A stretch of 64,000 nucleotides of DNA from Mycoplasmataceae bacterium. Its GTDB lineage: Bacteria > Bacillota_I > Bacilli_A > Mycoplasmatales > Mycoplasmoidaceae. The notes below the pieces were generated by a model. That model made no database searches. It saw nothing but the letters and a program-made list of their open reading frames with translations, and was not told the DNA's origin. This document shows positions 33,985 to 44,911 of this stretch, one piece after another. How positions within the stretch are numbered: position 1 is the first letter of the stretch; every line of letters starts with the position of its first letter. The stretch spans positions 62,001 to 126,000 of the forward strand of contig JAHHTH010000001.1 of the NCBI GenBank assembly GCA_020024755.1, given 5' to 3'. A program made the translations under genes and the position numbers.

Positions 33985-34257
33985 CTAGCAGAGCCGTATC
34001 CCTGATCTAAATAAATTCTTGAGATAAAAGTAAAATAAATTATTTACTTTTATATTCATTTTTAATTTTAGTTGATGATACTTTTTGATAGAACTTATTA
34101 AGTGTCATCAGTGATGATGTTTTATCAAACATTTGATTACTTTATTAACATCATCGTCTTTATAAACAATATCAAATTCATTTGTTAATGTAAGAATATT
34201 GTTTGAGTATTTGTAGACCTTAAAGAGGTCATTTTGTTTTGTTTGATTTAATAACAT
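33985..34257 (-). CDS. Small ORF after the C39 exporter, probably frameshifted
   Basis: ATG at 34257 has AAAGG 6 nt upstream and follows the previous stop by 10 nt. The frame reads on to TAG at 33985 (90 residues). After about residue 40 (DDDVNK) it becomes His/Trp-rich and unlike a normal protein. A neighbouring frame at that point gives a natural continuation (around NKFYQKVSSTKIKNE) that stops at 34040, just at a hairpin of AAAAGTAAA and TTTACTTTT. A single-base shift would give a ~72-residue protein. Function is unknown, and no double-Gly leader is visible. Confidence 0.4.
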
Positions 34258-34267
34258 AGTTACCTTT

Positions 34268-34606
34268 CTAGAATTTAAAGATATTTGTCGAATTTACATA
34301 TATCTTTAAGTTTTCATTTGTGAAATCATAATCACTATTTATCACTGCAAAGTATAAGTCATCTAGATGATTTCATTCATTTTTGACTTTGACTTTAAAT
34401 ACTTTATTTCCTTGTTCTAATTTAAGGTTCTTATAATCAGTTAATTTTTCATAAACATTCTTTTCTACTACAATGTATCTATCAACATCATTTCTCATTG
34501 ATAGACATTGCTGATAATTATCAAATTTTACCAAGAATAAAACTGATATAAATACGCAAGATAAAACAGTAAATATAATTGTTAAAATTTTTCTTGTTTT
34601 ATTCAT
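34268..34606 (-). CDS. 112-residue single-pass membrane protein of exporter operon
   Basis: The start overlaps the exporter stop by 8 nt, implying coupling. One membrane helix lies at ~7-27, followed by ~85 polar residues predicted outside the cell. It is too short for a full HlyD-type adaptor and has no lipoyl-like repeat. Its position suggests an accessory subunit of the C39 ABC exporter, or its substrate. Neither can be shown from sequence. Confidence 0.6.
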
Positions 34607-36521
34607 CTAATTTCACCTCATGTTTAAAATAATTTTTAGGCGTATTATGATCTACAAAAACAATGAAGTTATGCTTAGCAATAATTGGTTTAATAGTTGT
34701 TAATAAAATATCTTTTAAATTAATATCTACATTACCTAAAGCTTCATCTATTAAAATAATCTTATTTCTCTGATTAACCAAGCTAATAAATGCTAATGCT
34801 TGTTTTTGTCCTGAACTTAAATTACTTTGATCTAATGATGTTAAATTCATTTGAGACATTGCACTAGATACTTCATTTTTATATAATCCACTAATTGCCT
34901 TAATTAATTCTGGTTCATCTAAGTAATTATCGTTACAAAGATAAATAATATTTTCTTTCAAATTACGAGAGTTAAATAAATTTGAATTAATATCATCAAT
35001 CATGAATCCATTTGATTGTGTCATTAGAGCTAATTTTTTTAATAACGTAGTCTTACCACAACCACTATGCCCAGTAATTAATGTGTCACTTTTTAATTTG
35101 ATATTATTGACTTTAATTTCTTTGCATCCATCAAATAAAATAACACCAGATTCATCACTATTTCCAACTGTTCAAATATTAGATAGAATTTGCTTTTCTA
35201 TCTTTAATTGACTAATTGAATTAATAATTCCATAAATTGATTTAGTACTGCCATTAATCATTTCAAATAATGTCATACAAAATGTCATCTGTGCAAAAGC
35301 TAAATTTGAAGCTAAAACCATTTGACAAGATAGGTTAATTAAAATTAAGTAAACTACTACACTAAATAAGTTATCAATAAACTCAAAACTATTACTAAAT
35401 CGATTTGATTGATAATAAGCATCTTTATTATCCATAAATGATTTCATTAATTGACTTTCTAAGGCATGATCTTTAATACCAAATTGATTATTCTTTTTAA
35501 ACTCTAATCAAGCTATTACGTCATTTGAATAAGTAATAGACATTTGCTTGTATTTATTTAAGTGTTTATTTAATCAAGTGTATCTTACATATTCAGTAGC
35601 TACACATAATAAAATCGATAGACCAAAGACTAATAATAACTTTCATTGAATAATACCAACGAGAGTTGCACTTGATAAGATTACTAATACATCTGAAATT
35701 ATCTTGTTTAACTTAGTGTTATAGAATGCTGATACCGAATAAATATATTGATCAAAATTAATTGCAATTGATCAATCTACTTTCGTGTAAAATTCTTGAT
35801 ATTTATTTTGTAAACATCACAGTGTTTTACGATGCAATAATTGATAGTGGTTAAATAACCTTTTTTGCATAATGATATTACATAATCATCCATTAATAAA
35901 TTGCATCACAAAACTGAATAAATAAACAAATGATAATAGTAATAAATTCTTTATGTGATTAGACATAATAACTAGGTTAATTATGTTTTGCATAAATGAT
36001 GCACCAAATAATGTAAATGCAATACCGAAAATATTTAGTATATTAGTTGCTAATAAATACTTTCAATTAATAAAACTAAGTTTTTCTTTTAATGTAAAGT
36101 TTAGGTCATCTTTATATGGGTTTTTATCAACTGATAAATAAATCCCAGTTCAAATGTTTTTAAGTTGATCAATATGGATATCATATTCACCTTGTTCGCT
36201 ACATCATATTCTAATTGTTTTACTAGTTAATGTTTTAGCAATAACATAGTGATACAAACCATCTTTATTAATTACTAAGATATAAGGTTTCTTTCTTTCG
36301 TGTTTAACTAAATCCTTAACATCAGCATTATAACTTTCAAGTGTTAAAGAATATTTATTTGCAAGTGTTTCAATATCATATAAAGTTAATCCTTGCTTTG
36401 TCATATGCGCTTCATTTAGAAGTGTTTCCATCGGCACATCTCTATGATGGTAATGTTGGATTAAACTTTTAAGGACACAAACACCACATTCATTGTTATT
36501 GATCTGGTTAGTTATTTTCAT
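34599..36521 (-). CDS. Peptidase C39-type ABC exporter (PCAT family)
   Basis: The 640-residue protein has three parts in the order of bacteriocin-type exporters. An N-terminal C39 peptidase has Cys12 in NNNECGVCVLKSL and His91 in GLYHYVIAK. The central part has about six membrane helices. The C-terminal ATPase has Walker A GHSGCGKTT, signature LSSGQKQ and Walker B IILIDEAL. C39 peptidases cut double-Gly leaders from peptides as they are exported. The catalytic Asp-Pro that usually follows the His is absent (IRIWCSEQ instead). The ATG lies inside the end of ruvB (14-nt overlap). The cargo is unknown. Several Trp are encoded by TGA. Confidence 0.87.
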
Positions 36522-37443
36522 AAATTTGTCTTATGTAGTCATAACCTTCTTTAGTAATTTCACGACCTCTATTAGTCTTCTTAATTAAATTGCTCTTTAA
36601 CAAGAATGGCTCAATCTTAGTTTCAATTACATCTTGTTCTATATCTAGAACTGAAGCTAATGTTTTAATTCCAACAGCTGAATCATTAGCATATAATGTT
36701 TTTAAATATTTAACATCACTCACATGTAATCCTCTATCAAAGATTTGTAAATCATCAAAAATGGATTGTAGTGATTTTGATTCATCTAATGTTTTAAAAT
36801 CAATAACTCTTTTTAAGATGTTATTGGCAATTCTTGGAATACCTTTGCAATGACTTGCAATTTTTTCTACATCAGATTCTTGGCATTCAAATTCATAGAT
36901 ACCACATGATCTTTTAATGATATCTTCTATTTCTATATCATCATAAATGTCAAAGAATAGTGAAATACCAAATCTTTCTTCTAAGGCTTTGGGTAGCTTA
37001 GAAATATTAGTGGTAGCTCCGATAAGTGTAAATCTTGGTAAACTTACTCTAGTAATCTTTTGGTTGTTGTTGACACCAATTTTGATATCTAGTTTAAAGT
37101 CTTCAAGAATTGAATATAAAGTTTCCATACATTCAACACTCATTGCATGGATTTCATCAACAAAGATGAAATCTCCATCATTAATCAATGAAATAAAATT
37201 GATTAAGTCATTGTTCTTTTTTAATTGTGTACCTTGAATAGTTTTAATTGGTTTACCAAATTCATTGGCTACAATTTGAGCTAAGGTAGTTTTACCAGTA
37301 CCTGCTAGACCAAACATTAAGATATGATCTAAGCAAGTTTCACGCTTCTTAGCTGATTCTATGTAAACCTTTAAATTGTTTTTGAGTTTGTTCTTACCTA
37401 AGAACTCATCAAAACATTGTGGTCTAAGATTTAAGGTTTTCAT
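36508..37443 (-). CDS. ruvB: Holliday junction branch-migration ATPase RuvB
   Basis: RuvB is the hexameric motor that drives branch migration with RuvA. The 311-residue length is slightly short. Walker A is MFGLAGTGKTTLA, Walker B is FIFVDEIHAM, sensor 1 is TLIGATTN and the arginine finger lies in ALEERFG. The C-terminal winged helix has RGREITKEGYDYI. I chose ATG at 37443. A TTG four codons upstream is possible. The start overlaps ruvA by 20 nt. No RuvC is seen in the window, as is usual for mollicutes. Confidence 0.95.
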   Translation of the reverse strand: MKTLNLRPQCFDEFLGKNKLKNNLKVYIESAKKRETCLDHILMFGLAGTGKTTLAQIVANEFGKPIKTIQGTQLKKNNDLINFISLINDGDFIFVDEIHAMSVECMETLYSILEDFKLDIKIGVNNNQKITRVSLPRFTLIGATTNISKLPKALEERFGISLFFDIYDDIEIEDIIKRSCGIYEFECQESDVEKIASHCKGIPRIANNILKRVIDFKTLDESKSLQSIFDDLQIFDRGLHVSDVKYLKTLYANDSAVGIKTLASVLDIEQDVIETKIEPFLLKSNLIKKTNRGREITKEGYDYIRQIYENN

Positions 37444-38017
37444 GATGTGTTGCAATTATTCTTATAGATTTACCAATTCTTTCTTCAAGGTCTAGGGATT
37501 GATCAATGTCTAAAGCTAAGGATATATCATTATCGTTATATCCAAGTTCTTTAAGAGCACTAATCAAATCTCCATTTTGATTATCTTTTTGAGTGATACC
37601 GATTGCTTCTGCTATTTTTTGGTATTGAGTAAATAGTGAAGCAATAATTTGTCTAGCACTCTTATCATTAAGTCCTTTGATTAGTTTTAGTTGTTCAACA
37701 TCTTCTGAGATAATGCAACTAATAACTTTCTTATAGCCTAAGCTAAGGACATTAGAGGCAATAATAGGTCCTATGCCGTTAATTTGAAGTAAATCTGCAA
37801 AAAGCATTTTCTCTACAGCAGTTTCAAATCCATATAGTTCTTGACTAAGACAATTCTTTTGATCTAGTTTACTAACTGTATGAATATAAAGCTTTTTACC
37901 TACACCAGCTTCAAAGGGTGGGTTTTTGAAGTTAATACGATATCCAATACCGTATGACTCAAGCACAACATAACTTTTAGATACATGTGCAATTTTTCCA
38001 TAAATGTAATTAATCAT
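37424..38017 (-). CDS. ruvA: Holliday junction DNA helicase subunit RuvA
   Basis: RuvA is the tetrameric four-way-junction-binding protein that loads RuvB. The 197-residue protein has the N-terminal OB fold (YIYGKIAHV, GIGYRINF). Two helix-hairpin-helix motifs follow (LQINGIGPIIA and LIKGLNDKSARQIIASL). The C-terminal domain contacts RuvB (ISALKELGYNDNDISLAL). The Shine-Dalgarno AAGAGA lies before the ATG. It leads a ruvA-ruvB-exporter operon. Confidence 0.95.
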   Translation of the reverse strand: MINYIYGKIAHVSKSYVVLESYGIGYRINFKNPPFEAGVGKKLYIHTVSKLDQKNCLSQELYGFETAVEKMLFADLLQINGIGPIIASNVLSLGYKKVISCIISEDVEQLKLIKGLNDKSARQIIASLFTQYQKIAEAIGITQKDNQNGDLISALKELGYNDNDISLALDIDQSLDLEERIGKSIRIIATHHENLKS

Positions 38018-38131
38018 TTTTTTCTCTTCTTTCTGTAGAGGACTTTTTTCAAAAAAGCATATTTAACCCCTACTATATTCCTATTCCCAAAAAAATTGAA
38101 AAAAAGGACAAAATTTTGAAAAATTTTTTAT

Positions 38132-38162
38132 ATGAAAAAAAGAACATACCTAAAGGTATGTT
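38132..38162 (-). terminator. Terminator of the M60-like lipoprotein gene
   Basis: AACATACC at 38143-38150 pairs with GGTATGTT at 38155-38162. On the minus strand a run of seven T follows. Confidence 0.85.
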
Positions 38163-38168
38163 AAATTT

Positions 38169-41100
38169 TTATAAAATTGAAGAATTTTCTCCGTAGATGG
38201 TAATGTAATTCAAGAAAAGAGGTTGGGCCTCTTTATTGACTAATCTGACCCTAATTGGCTTATCATAGTGTTTCATTCAAGTAAATAAGTTATCATTGAA
38301 TGTTAAAGTGCTTGAATTTGGCATTTTAGAGGTACCTACAAGCTCGTTATTGATATAGACGTCAAATTGTCCATCCCCATTGAAATTACGGCCTATAACG
38401 CTAAATCCTTGCATATTTTGCACTGTAAACTCAATTGAGTCACCTTTTGTTCTTGTGTATCAATATGAGTTATTTACACAAGATTCGTTGATTGTAGGGT
38501 TATTTCTAGCATTAATTCAACTACCATTCATACCAATTGCATTAGAACTTAGTGATACTGATTGATTTACTGCACCATATTGATTATTCATGAAAGCTAC
38601 CCCATTAAGATAAGCAGTATTATCAGCCTTAAGGTTTAATTTGATTGATTTTACATTATCATAAGTTTGATCTAAATTGCAATATGTCATTGCTGAAGTT
38701 TTGTCATTAAATTGAGAACCATACACAAAATTTTGGTTTATAACAGTGCCATCAGCTAGTGTAATTACAATGCCAACTTCATCTAATCTTGTTCAATCGT
38801 ATCAGTTACCGGCGTTATTAGCGAAACAAATTGCTCCAACCCTAGTTGGGTTATTGAATGTATATGATATTGGGTAACCAGGTGACATCCCAGGAGATTC
38901 GCCATTTTCAGGATTGAATATATATCAAGATGTATTAAAGTTTTGAAGATTTTCATATGTTAATTGACCTCCAAAGTCATAACCTCATGGATGTTCATTT
39001 CTAAAAGTCATTTGGTCTCATGGAATTGGATTAAAATATGTTTCATCCATTGGTAATGGGTTAAATAAGTCAAAATCAGCAAATTGTTCCATATCAATTT
39101 CTCTTGGTTTGTATTTGTAGATTGATCTAGTAATGTAATTTGCTAAATCACTTTCAACACCTAAACTACCAACGTCCGGAAGTAATACATTGTGTTCGTA
39201 GTTGTATTCTTTACCATCTTTAAGTACAGCCATACTCATACCAGCTGCCCCACCAGAATTTATAATACTGATGTCAAAGTCTAAAGCATCTCCACGTTTC
39301 ATTGTAATTGTTTTTAATGTATCAACTGGTTTAGTATACTTATCAGTTCCACCAATTAATTCTCCATTTAGTTTAACTCTACCCCAGTCATCTCAACCAA
39401 ACTTAAAGTCATAAGTTCCATCTTCTGTACAAACAAATTTAAATTTACAGTTAGCACCTCTTTTTGGATCACCTTTATTGTCATAGAAATAGTTTTGACT
39501 CATAGTTGGGTAAACTCATTGATCATCAATAGGCGTTGAACTCATTGCACTAAACATTTCATCACTTGTTGCAGATTGATTTGCAAAAGGTTTATATGTT
39601 GTAAATTGAATTCCATTAGTTTCTTGTCTTACTTTGATTTTTCATTTGTAAGCTGGTACATAGTTAGTATTGTCATCTCCTCACTTCTTTGGAGTAATTA
39701 GAACATCAAATTCATCTTCTTGTCCTAATGTTTTAGGATTTGGAGTATAGATTAGTTTTTTATTATTATTTGGATCTACTTTAATATCTGCACCTAATTG
39801 TGAAGGGCTAAATTCTAATTTATCTCATTCAAAAGCTTCATTTCAACTATAAATGTTTTTACCAAAGTCAAATGTATAAGGTTTTCCAGCTGGAATTTGG
39901 AAAGCAGGTTCTACATCGCTTGTATAATCAAATGAATTAGTTACAGGATTATATTTATATACACCACATGCATATAAATTTCCAACAAAGTCAACTTCTG
40001 GAAGTTCTACTTTTAATTTATCAATAATTTTCTTTTCATCTTCCGTTGCTGAAGCATAATTTTCAGGTCATCTATTTTCAGGCCCTGTTGCATCATTATT
40101 TCAAATTGGAGAATATGTTTTTCAGAATCTATTTTGCATTTTGTTTAATGCTGGTCAATAGTTGTATCCAAGTCTTTTACTGAAATCATAAATTTCTTGC
40201 ATATAAGTTCAACCTTTTCTATCGTTTCTTGCATTAAGGTTTTCGAATCTTGCAACTTTAGCATATGGAATAGGTCCAACCATCGATCAAATAGCTTTAT
40301 ACATTGAATATTCATCTACAGAACCTGGATTACATTTTCCTGCAAGTAAATTAGAGAATACTGTAGTTAATTTATCTCATCCAAAGTTATCTTTACCATT
40401 AACTTGTTTTCAGTTTGATGAGTTGTTATTTCCGGCTGGATTGTGTTCACTTCTTCATCTACTAGCATTTCCAATGAAAGCTTGATCGAAGACATTTACT
40501 TGGTTAGCTTGACTATGCATTTTAGGTACAAATTTAAAGTAACTTTCATCCATTACAAAGTTATGGTTAATTTCGTGCATGAATCCTCATGTATCAGTGA
40601 ATGTTCATCAGTTTACAGTATCAGTTGGTCCAAAGAAGTTACCCATTACTCAATCATATGGAGCTTTTAAACAGTCTCAACCACCTCAAGCTGCACCACC
40701 ACTCTTAATATCTAATGAAATTTGGAAATCAATTCTAATAAATGATTTAGTTATATCTCTAGCATTGAAGTAGTTACTTAAGAACATAAAGTCATCAATT
40801 GTTTTAAAGTTAGAGGCAGGATAATTTAATTTATCTATTTCTCATCCTCCTAACTCACAAGGTTTAGTAAATGGAATATTAACAGTACCATAAGTAAAAC
40901 CACCTGAGAAGTTAGGTGCAACATTACCTCTTCTCACTTCATCTAATTGTTGATTTCAATTTTGTTCAGTTACTATATTGTCATAATAGAATAATGTTTT
41001 ATATACATTTCTTACAGTGAATTTTAGCATTTGAGTTGAATTGAAGAAAGGATCAAATTGACCACTTCTTAATGGGTATTTGATGTTAAGGTTGATTACA

Positions 41101-42284
41101 CCACCAAATGGTGAACCAATTTTTATTGTTCTATTTGCATCATTAGCTGTAAGATAATCTTTTGTAAATTTGAAATTAGAGCAAATATAAGGATATCTAG
41201 TAGATATACCTCCAAGTTCTAGGTCTCCATTTTCTTGAGTATCGCCTAATGTATCATAGAAGTTATCATTAATAATAAATTCAATACCTTCATAATTTGT
41301 AGCCTTCATATAATCTCAAGTTTCTTGATCAAATTGAATTTCTACTGGATTACCAGCAGGTGCTCAAATTCCAAGTGCAACTAAACCTTTACTAGCTGTA
41401 GAGATTTTAAATGTTCTATCAACTCTTGTTTGAATTTTATCAATATCTTGTTCATATTGGATATTAGCAGCAGGGTGACGTTTTAATGTTCCTGCATTTA
41501 TTTGATTAATGATTCAATTTGGATCACTATATTTAGTGCCTTCAGGTGTTTTTTCATTCATTAATTCTGCACGCATATTAAATCTTGCACCATTAACAGT
41601 AATATATTTATTTTCTCCTTCTTCATAGTTAAAATTTCAAGCAGGATATTTAAATCCATCAGCTTTATACTTAACTCCATATAGTGAATCAAAGTTATAC
41701 ACTTCATTCTTAGGAACTGCACCTGTAGTTGGTTGATCAGAATATGTGAATAACATGTTGTTTCTTACAGTATTATATTTAGATTGATTTGCTGGAACGA
41801 TGTCTTCTTTAGGGATAGTATGATCTTCTTCAGTTGGCGGAGTTACAGTTCAGTTTATTGTAATTAATTGAGAGAATGTTCTATTGTTTACTAATCTAAA
41901 TGTTGTAGTAGTGCCTACTTTTTCAAAATCTACAACTTGAAGATCTAAAGTATCTACATTTGGGATTTGAATGAAGTTAAGAACATTATCTTGGTTGATT
42001 GTTTCATAACTATAACTTGTAATTGTATTTGACAATGGCTTTATTTGATTGTTTGCTATTGCTTTATTAACAGCATCAATTGTTGGTGATGTATATGTGC
42101 CTTCTAAATATGGTGATGTAGGTTTTGTTGTTGAAGGACCTGTTGGGTTACTTGGATTATTAGAACCTGTATTGTTACTTGTATCACTACATGAAGTAGC
42201 GCCTAAATATACTGCTGCACTCGTATAACTAACACCAAAAATTAATGCTCCTCCTAGCAATACTCATCTTTTTGTTTTTCTCAT
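38169..42284 (-). CDS. Large lipoprotein with M60-like HExxH peptidase and PA14-like module
   Basis: The 1,371-residue protein starts with a basic signal peptide and a likely lipobox (GATSC), then a Ser/Thr/Pro/Asn linker, so it is probably anchored outside. HEINH at residues 570-574, within WGFMHEINHNF, resembles the gluzincin site of M60/enhancin-type peptidases, which act on glycosylated mucins. The downstream Glu expected as third zinc ligand is not obvious (E580 is close). A PA14-like carbohydrate-binding region around 950-1020 includes CTEDGTYDFKFGWDD. Further beta-rich C-terminal modules resemble carbohydrate-binding domains. Dozens of TGA codons are Trp. Mucin degradation is inference from the fold class. 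Confidence 0.78.
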
Positions 42285-42368
42285 AACTTCTCCCCTAGAA
42301 AAAATAATTTTATATATTATATATAAAAATCAAAATGTTGACTAAAAAATACTTGTTGATTTTAAAAA

Positions 42369-43148
42369 TTATTTTTTTGCTAAGGCTTTACAGATTTCAA
42401 TTAGTTCTGGTTCTAGTGGTTCTGCCATAACATTTTTAATATTATTATCAAATTCTGATTCAGTATAATGAATAAATTTAATATCCTTAGTTGTACATGA
42501 ATTAGGTGTAGGTTGATTACTATATTGATGTTGAATAGGAGCAAGTCTTAATCAGCATCTAGAAGCTAATGTTTCTTTAATAGTTTTTACTACATATTCT
42601 TCATCAGTGGATTCTTTAGAAGTAATATCCATCATAAAAGATTCTCAATAACCTATATATGAAGTGTTTGATGTTCAAGATAAATAGAAGCCACATATCT
42701 TTAGTAATCTAGCAATGGTAATGATACTAGTTCTTTTATTGCCATTATGAAAAGCATGAGCCTTTGTTAATCTAAATAATAGGATTGAAAGTAGATCAAA
42801 TAAATCATATTGACTACTATCATAACTACATTTATTTACAAGTGCTGATACTACACCTTCTATTTTTCCTGGAACTTTAATGCCATATTGTTGTGGTTCA
42901 AATTCATTAGAGGTTTGGATTAGTTTAGCTTGTTCGTGACTTTCTAAAACTATGGAAATGATTCTATCTGATAATTTTTCTGTGAAGGGAACATCAGCAA
43001 GAGATACTTTAACTAATTCTCCTTTTTCATATAACTCATGATCTGGAGACATTACAAATAGACTGCAACGTTTAGGTGTTTCACTAATGATTTGTGCAGT
43101 TGTTCTATCTAATGTGTTATTTACAGCGTAAATTACTTTATTTATCAT
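42369..43148 (-). CDS. Fic/Doc-family protein
   Basis: The 259-residue protein contains HAFHNGNKRTS from residue 131. This matches the Doc-type variant of the Fic motif, with the catalytic His and the nucleotide-binding loop. Fic proteins transfer AMP or other phosphate groups to proteins. Doc phosphorylates EF-Tu and is held inactive by Phd. No inhibitory alpha-helix motif ([S/T]xxxE[G/N]) is obvious nearby, and no small antitoxin gene is adjacent. It is divergent from the ATPase gene at 43366, and the repeat array lies between them. It opens the accessory island. Confidence 0.75.
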
Positions 43149-43215
43149 ATTGATTTATTTTAACATTAGTTTAATGTTAAGGTTTCAGAATATGTTGAAA
43201 TAGTAGTATATAGAT

Positions 43216-43338
43216 AAAACTCCCCCTAAAAAAATATAAAATTTCAAAACTCCCCATTAAAAAATGGAAAAATACCACAAAACTCCCCGTAAAAAAATGT
43301 AAAATTTCAAAACTCCCCATAAAAAAATGAGAAATTTG
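43216..43338 (+). repeat. Array 1: four direct repeats upstream of ATPase gene
   Basis: Four units each begin AAAACTCCCC and continue with an A-rich AAAAAA[A/T]TG core. They start at 43216, 43246, 43279 and 43309 (intervals 30, 33, 30 bp). The last ends 27 nt before the ATG at 43366. They also lie 68 nt or more from the divergent Fic start. Confidence 0.9.
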
Positions 43339-43365
43339 TTATTTTTAATATAAAATCAAGTTATT

Positions 43366-44757
43366 ATGGAAGACAATATTATCTTTAAAAGAAAAGTATA
43401 TGACCAAATGGTTCAATGGAAAGAATCTCTTAAAAATAAGAAAAAAGCTCTTATTGTTAGAGGTGCTAGACAAATAGGAAAAACTACAATCGTAAAGAAA
43501 TTTGCTAATGATCATTATGAAAATGTCATTTATATTAACTTCATGAAAGAAAGAAACATGAAAGATGCTTTTAATGGTAATTTAGATGTTGATACATTAG
43601 TATTTGAATTATCAATTAGAAAAACTAAAGTTAATTTTGTGCCTCATAAAACTGTTATTATATTTGATGAAATCCAAGAATGTGTTAATGCTAGATCATC
43701 TCTAAAATTTTTCTGTGAAGATGGAAGATATGATGTAATAGGTACTGGATCTTTATTAGGCATATTAGGATATAGTAAAAAAACTGATGCTAGTATTCCT
43801 GTAGGGTTTGAGCATTTTATAACAATGACATCAATGGACTTTGAAGAATTTTTATGAGCTATTGGTAAATCAGAAACAACAATTAATGAGATTAAAAACT
43901 CTTTCTTTTCATTAAGAGAAATTTCTAGTACTACTCATGCTTTAATGAATGAACTATTTAAAAATTATATATGTATTGGTGGAATGCCAGAAGCTGTATT
44001 AATATTTAATGAAACAAAGGATTTTAACCAAGTTAGAAAGGCTCAGGAAGATATTATCAATTCCTATAGATCTGACTTTGGCAAACATTTAGATAAAAAC
44101 GAAAATGAATATGTTAACAATTCAGAATTGAATAAAATAAATTTGATATTTGATAGTATTCCATATCAATTAGCAAAAGAATATAAGAAGTTTAAATTTA
44201 AGGAAGTAAAAAAAGGTACATCGTTTAGAGATTATGAATCTAGCATTAAATGATTAGAACAAGCTAATATAATTGCACTTAACTATAATGTGAATACAAT
44301 TCAGTTTCCTTTAGAAGGATTTAAGATTGATAATGAATTTAAAATTTATATGAAAGATACTGGATTATTGATTGCACTTCTAAATAGAGATATTGCTACT
44401 TCGATACACACTGGTGAAATTGGAATGTATAAGGGATATATTTATGAAAATATAGTAGCTGATGCATTTGTCAAAAATCAAATTCCCTTATTTCATTATT
44501 CAGATAATTATGAAATCGATTATTTAACTCAATCTAAAATGAAAATAGTACCAATTGAAGTTAAAGCTAAAAATGGAAATACTAAATCATTAAAAGAAGT
44601 TTTAAATAAACAAAAGGATAAAATTCTCTTTTCAATTAAAATCAAAGATGCAAATATTGGATTTGTAAATAACATTCTTACGATTCCACATTATTTAACT
44701 TTTATGATAAACGATGACAATATAGATAAGTTATTAAAAACTATTAACAAAGATTAA
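43366..44757 (+). CDS. AAA ATPase / DUF4143-type protein, copy 1
   Basis: The 463-residue protein has an N-terminal P-loop ATPase: Walker A GARQIGKTT at 33-41, Walker B IIFDEIQEC with D101/E102, and a sensor-like GTGSLLG. The C-terminal half has a PD-(D/E)XK nuclease-like pattern: EIDYL near 383 and PIEVKAK near 395. This is the AAA_14 plus DUF4143 architecture, widespread in bacteria and archaea with no settled role. The nuclease-like residues appear intact. Close relatives are at 44.9 and 59.9 kb. It is followed at once by the array of the next copy. Confidence 0.87.
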
Positions 44758-44777
44758 CATACATTGTATTTCCTATC

Positions 44778-44883
44778 AAAAAAGTGTAAATTTTAAAAGT
44801 TACTACTAAAAAAGTGTAAACGATACCAAAAGTTCATACTAAAAAAGTGTAAATTTTAAAAGTTCCCCATAAAAAAGTGTAAA
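44778..44883 (+). repeat. Array 2: four direct repeats between ATPase copies 1 and 2
   Basis: The core AAAAAAGTGTAAA occurs at 44778, 44808, 44841 and 44871, spaced 30, 33 and 30 bp, exactly as in array 1. The longer middle unit carries ATACC in both arrays. The last core starts 41 nt before the ATG at 44912. Confidence 0.92.
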
Positions 44884-44911
44884 TTAGCTATTTTTATATT
44901 AAAATATGGTC

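Noticed and set aside
43216..43338. Evenly spaced repeats here and at 44778-44883 and 61351-61491 look at first like short CRISPR arrays.
   Set aside because: The whole 30-33 bp unit is repeated with only small changes, so there are no unique spacers. No cas gene is in the window, and every array sits at a fixed distance before an ATPase gene.
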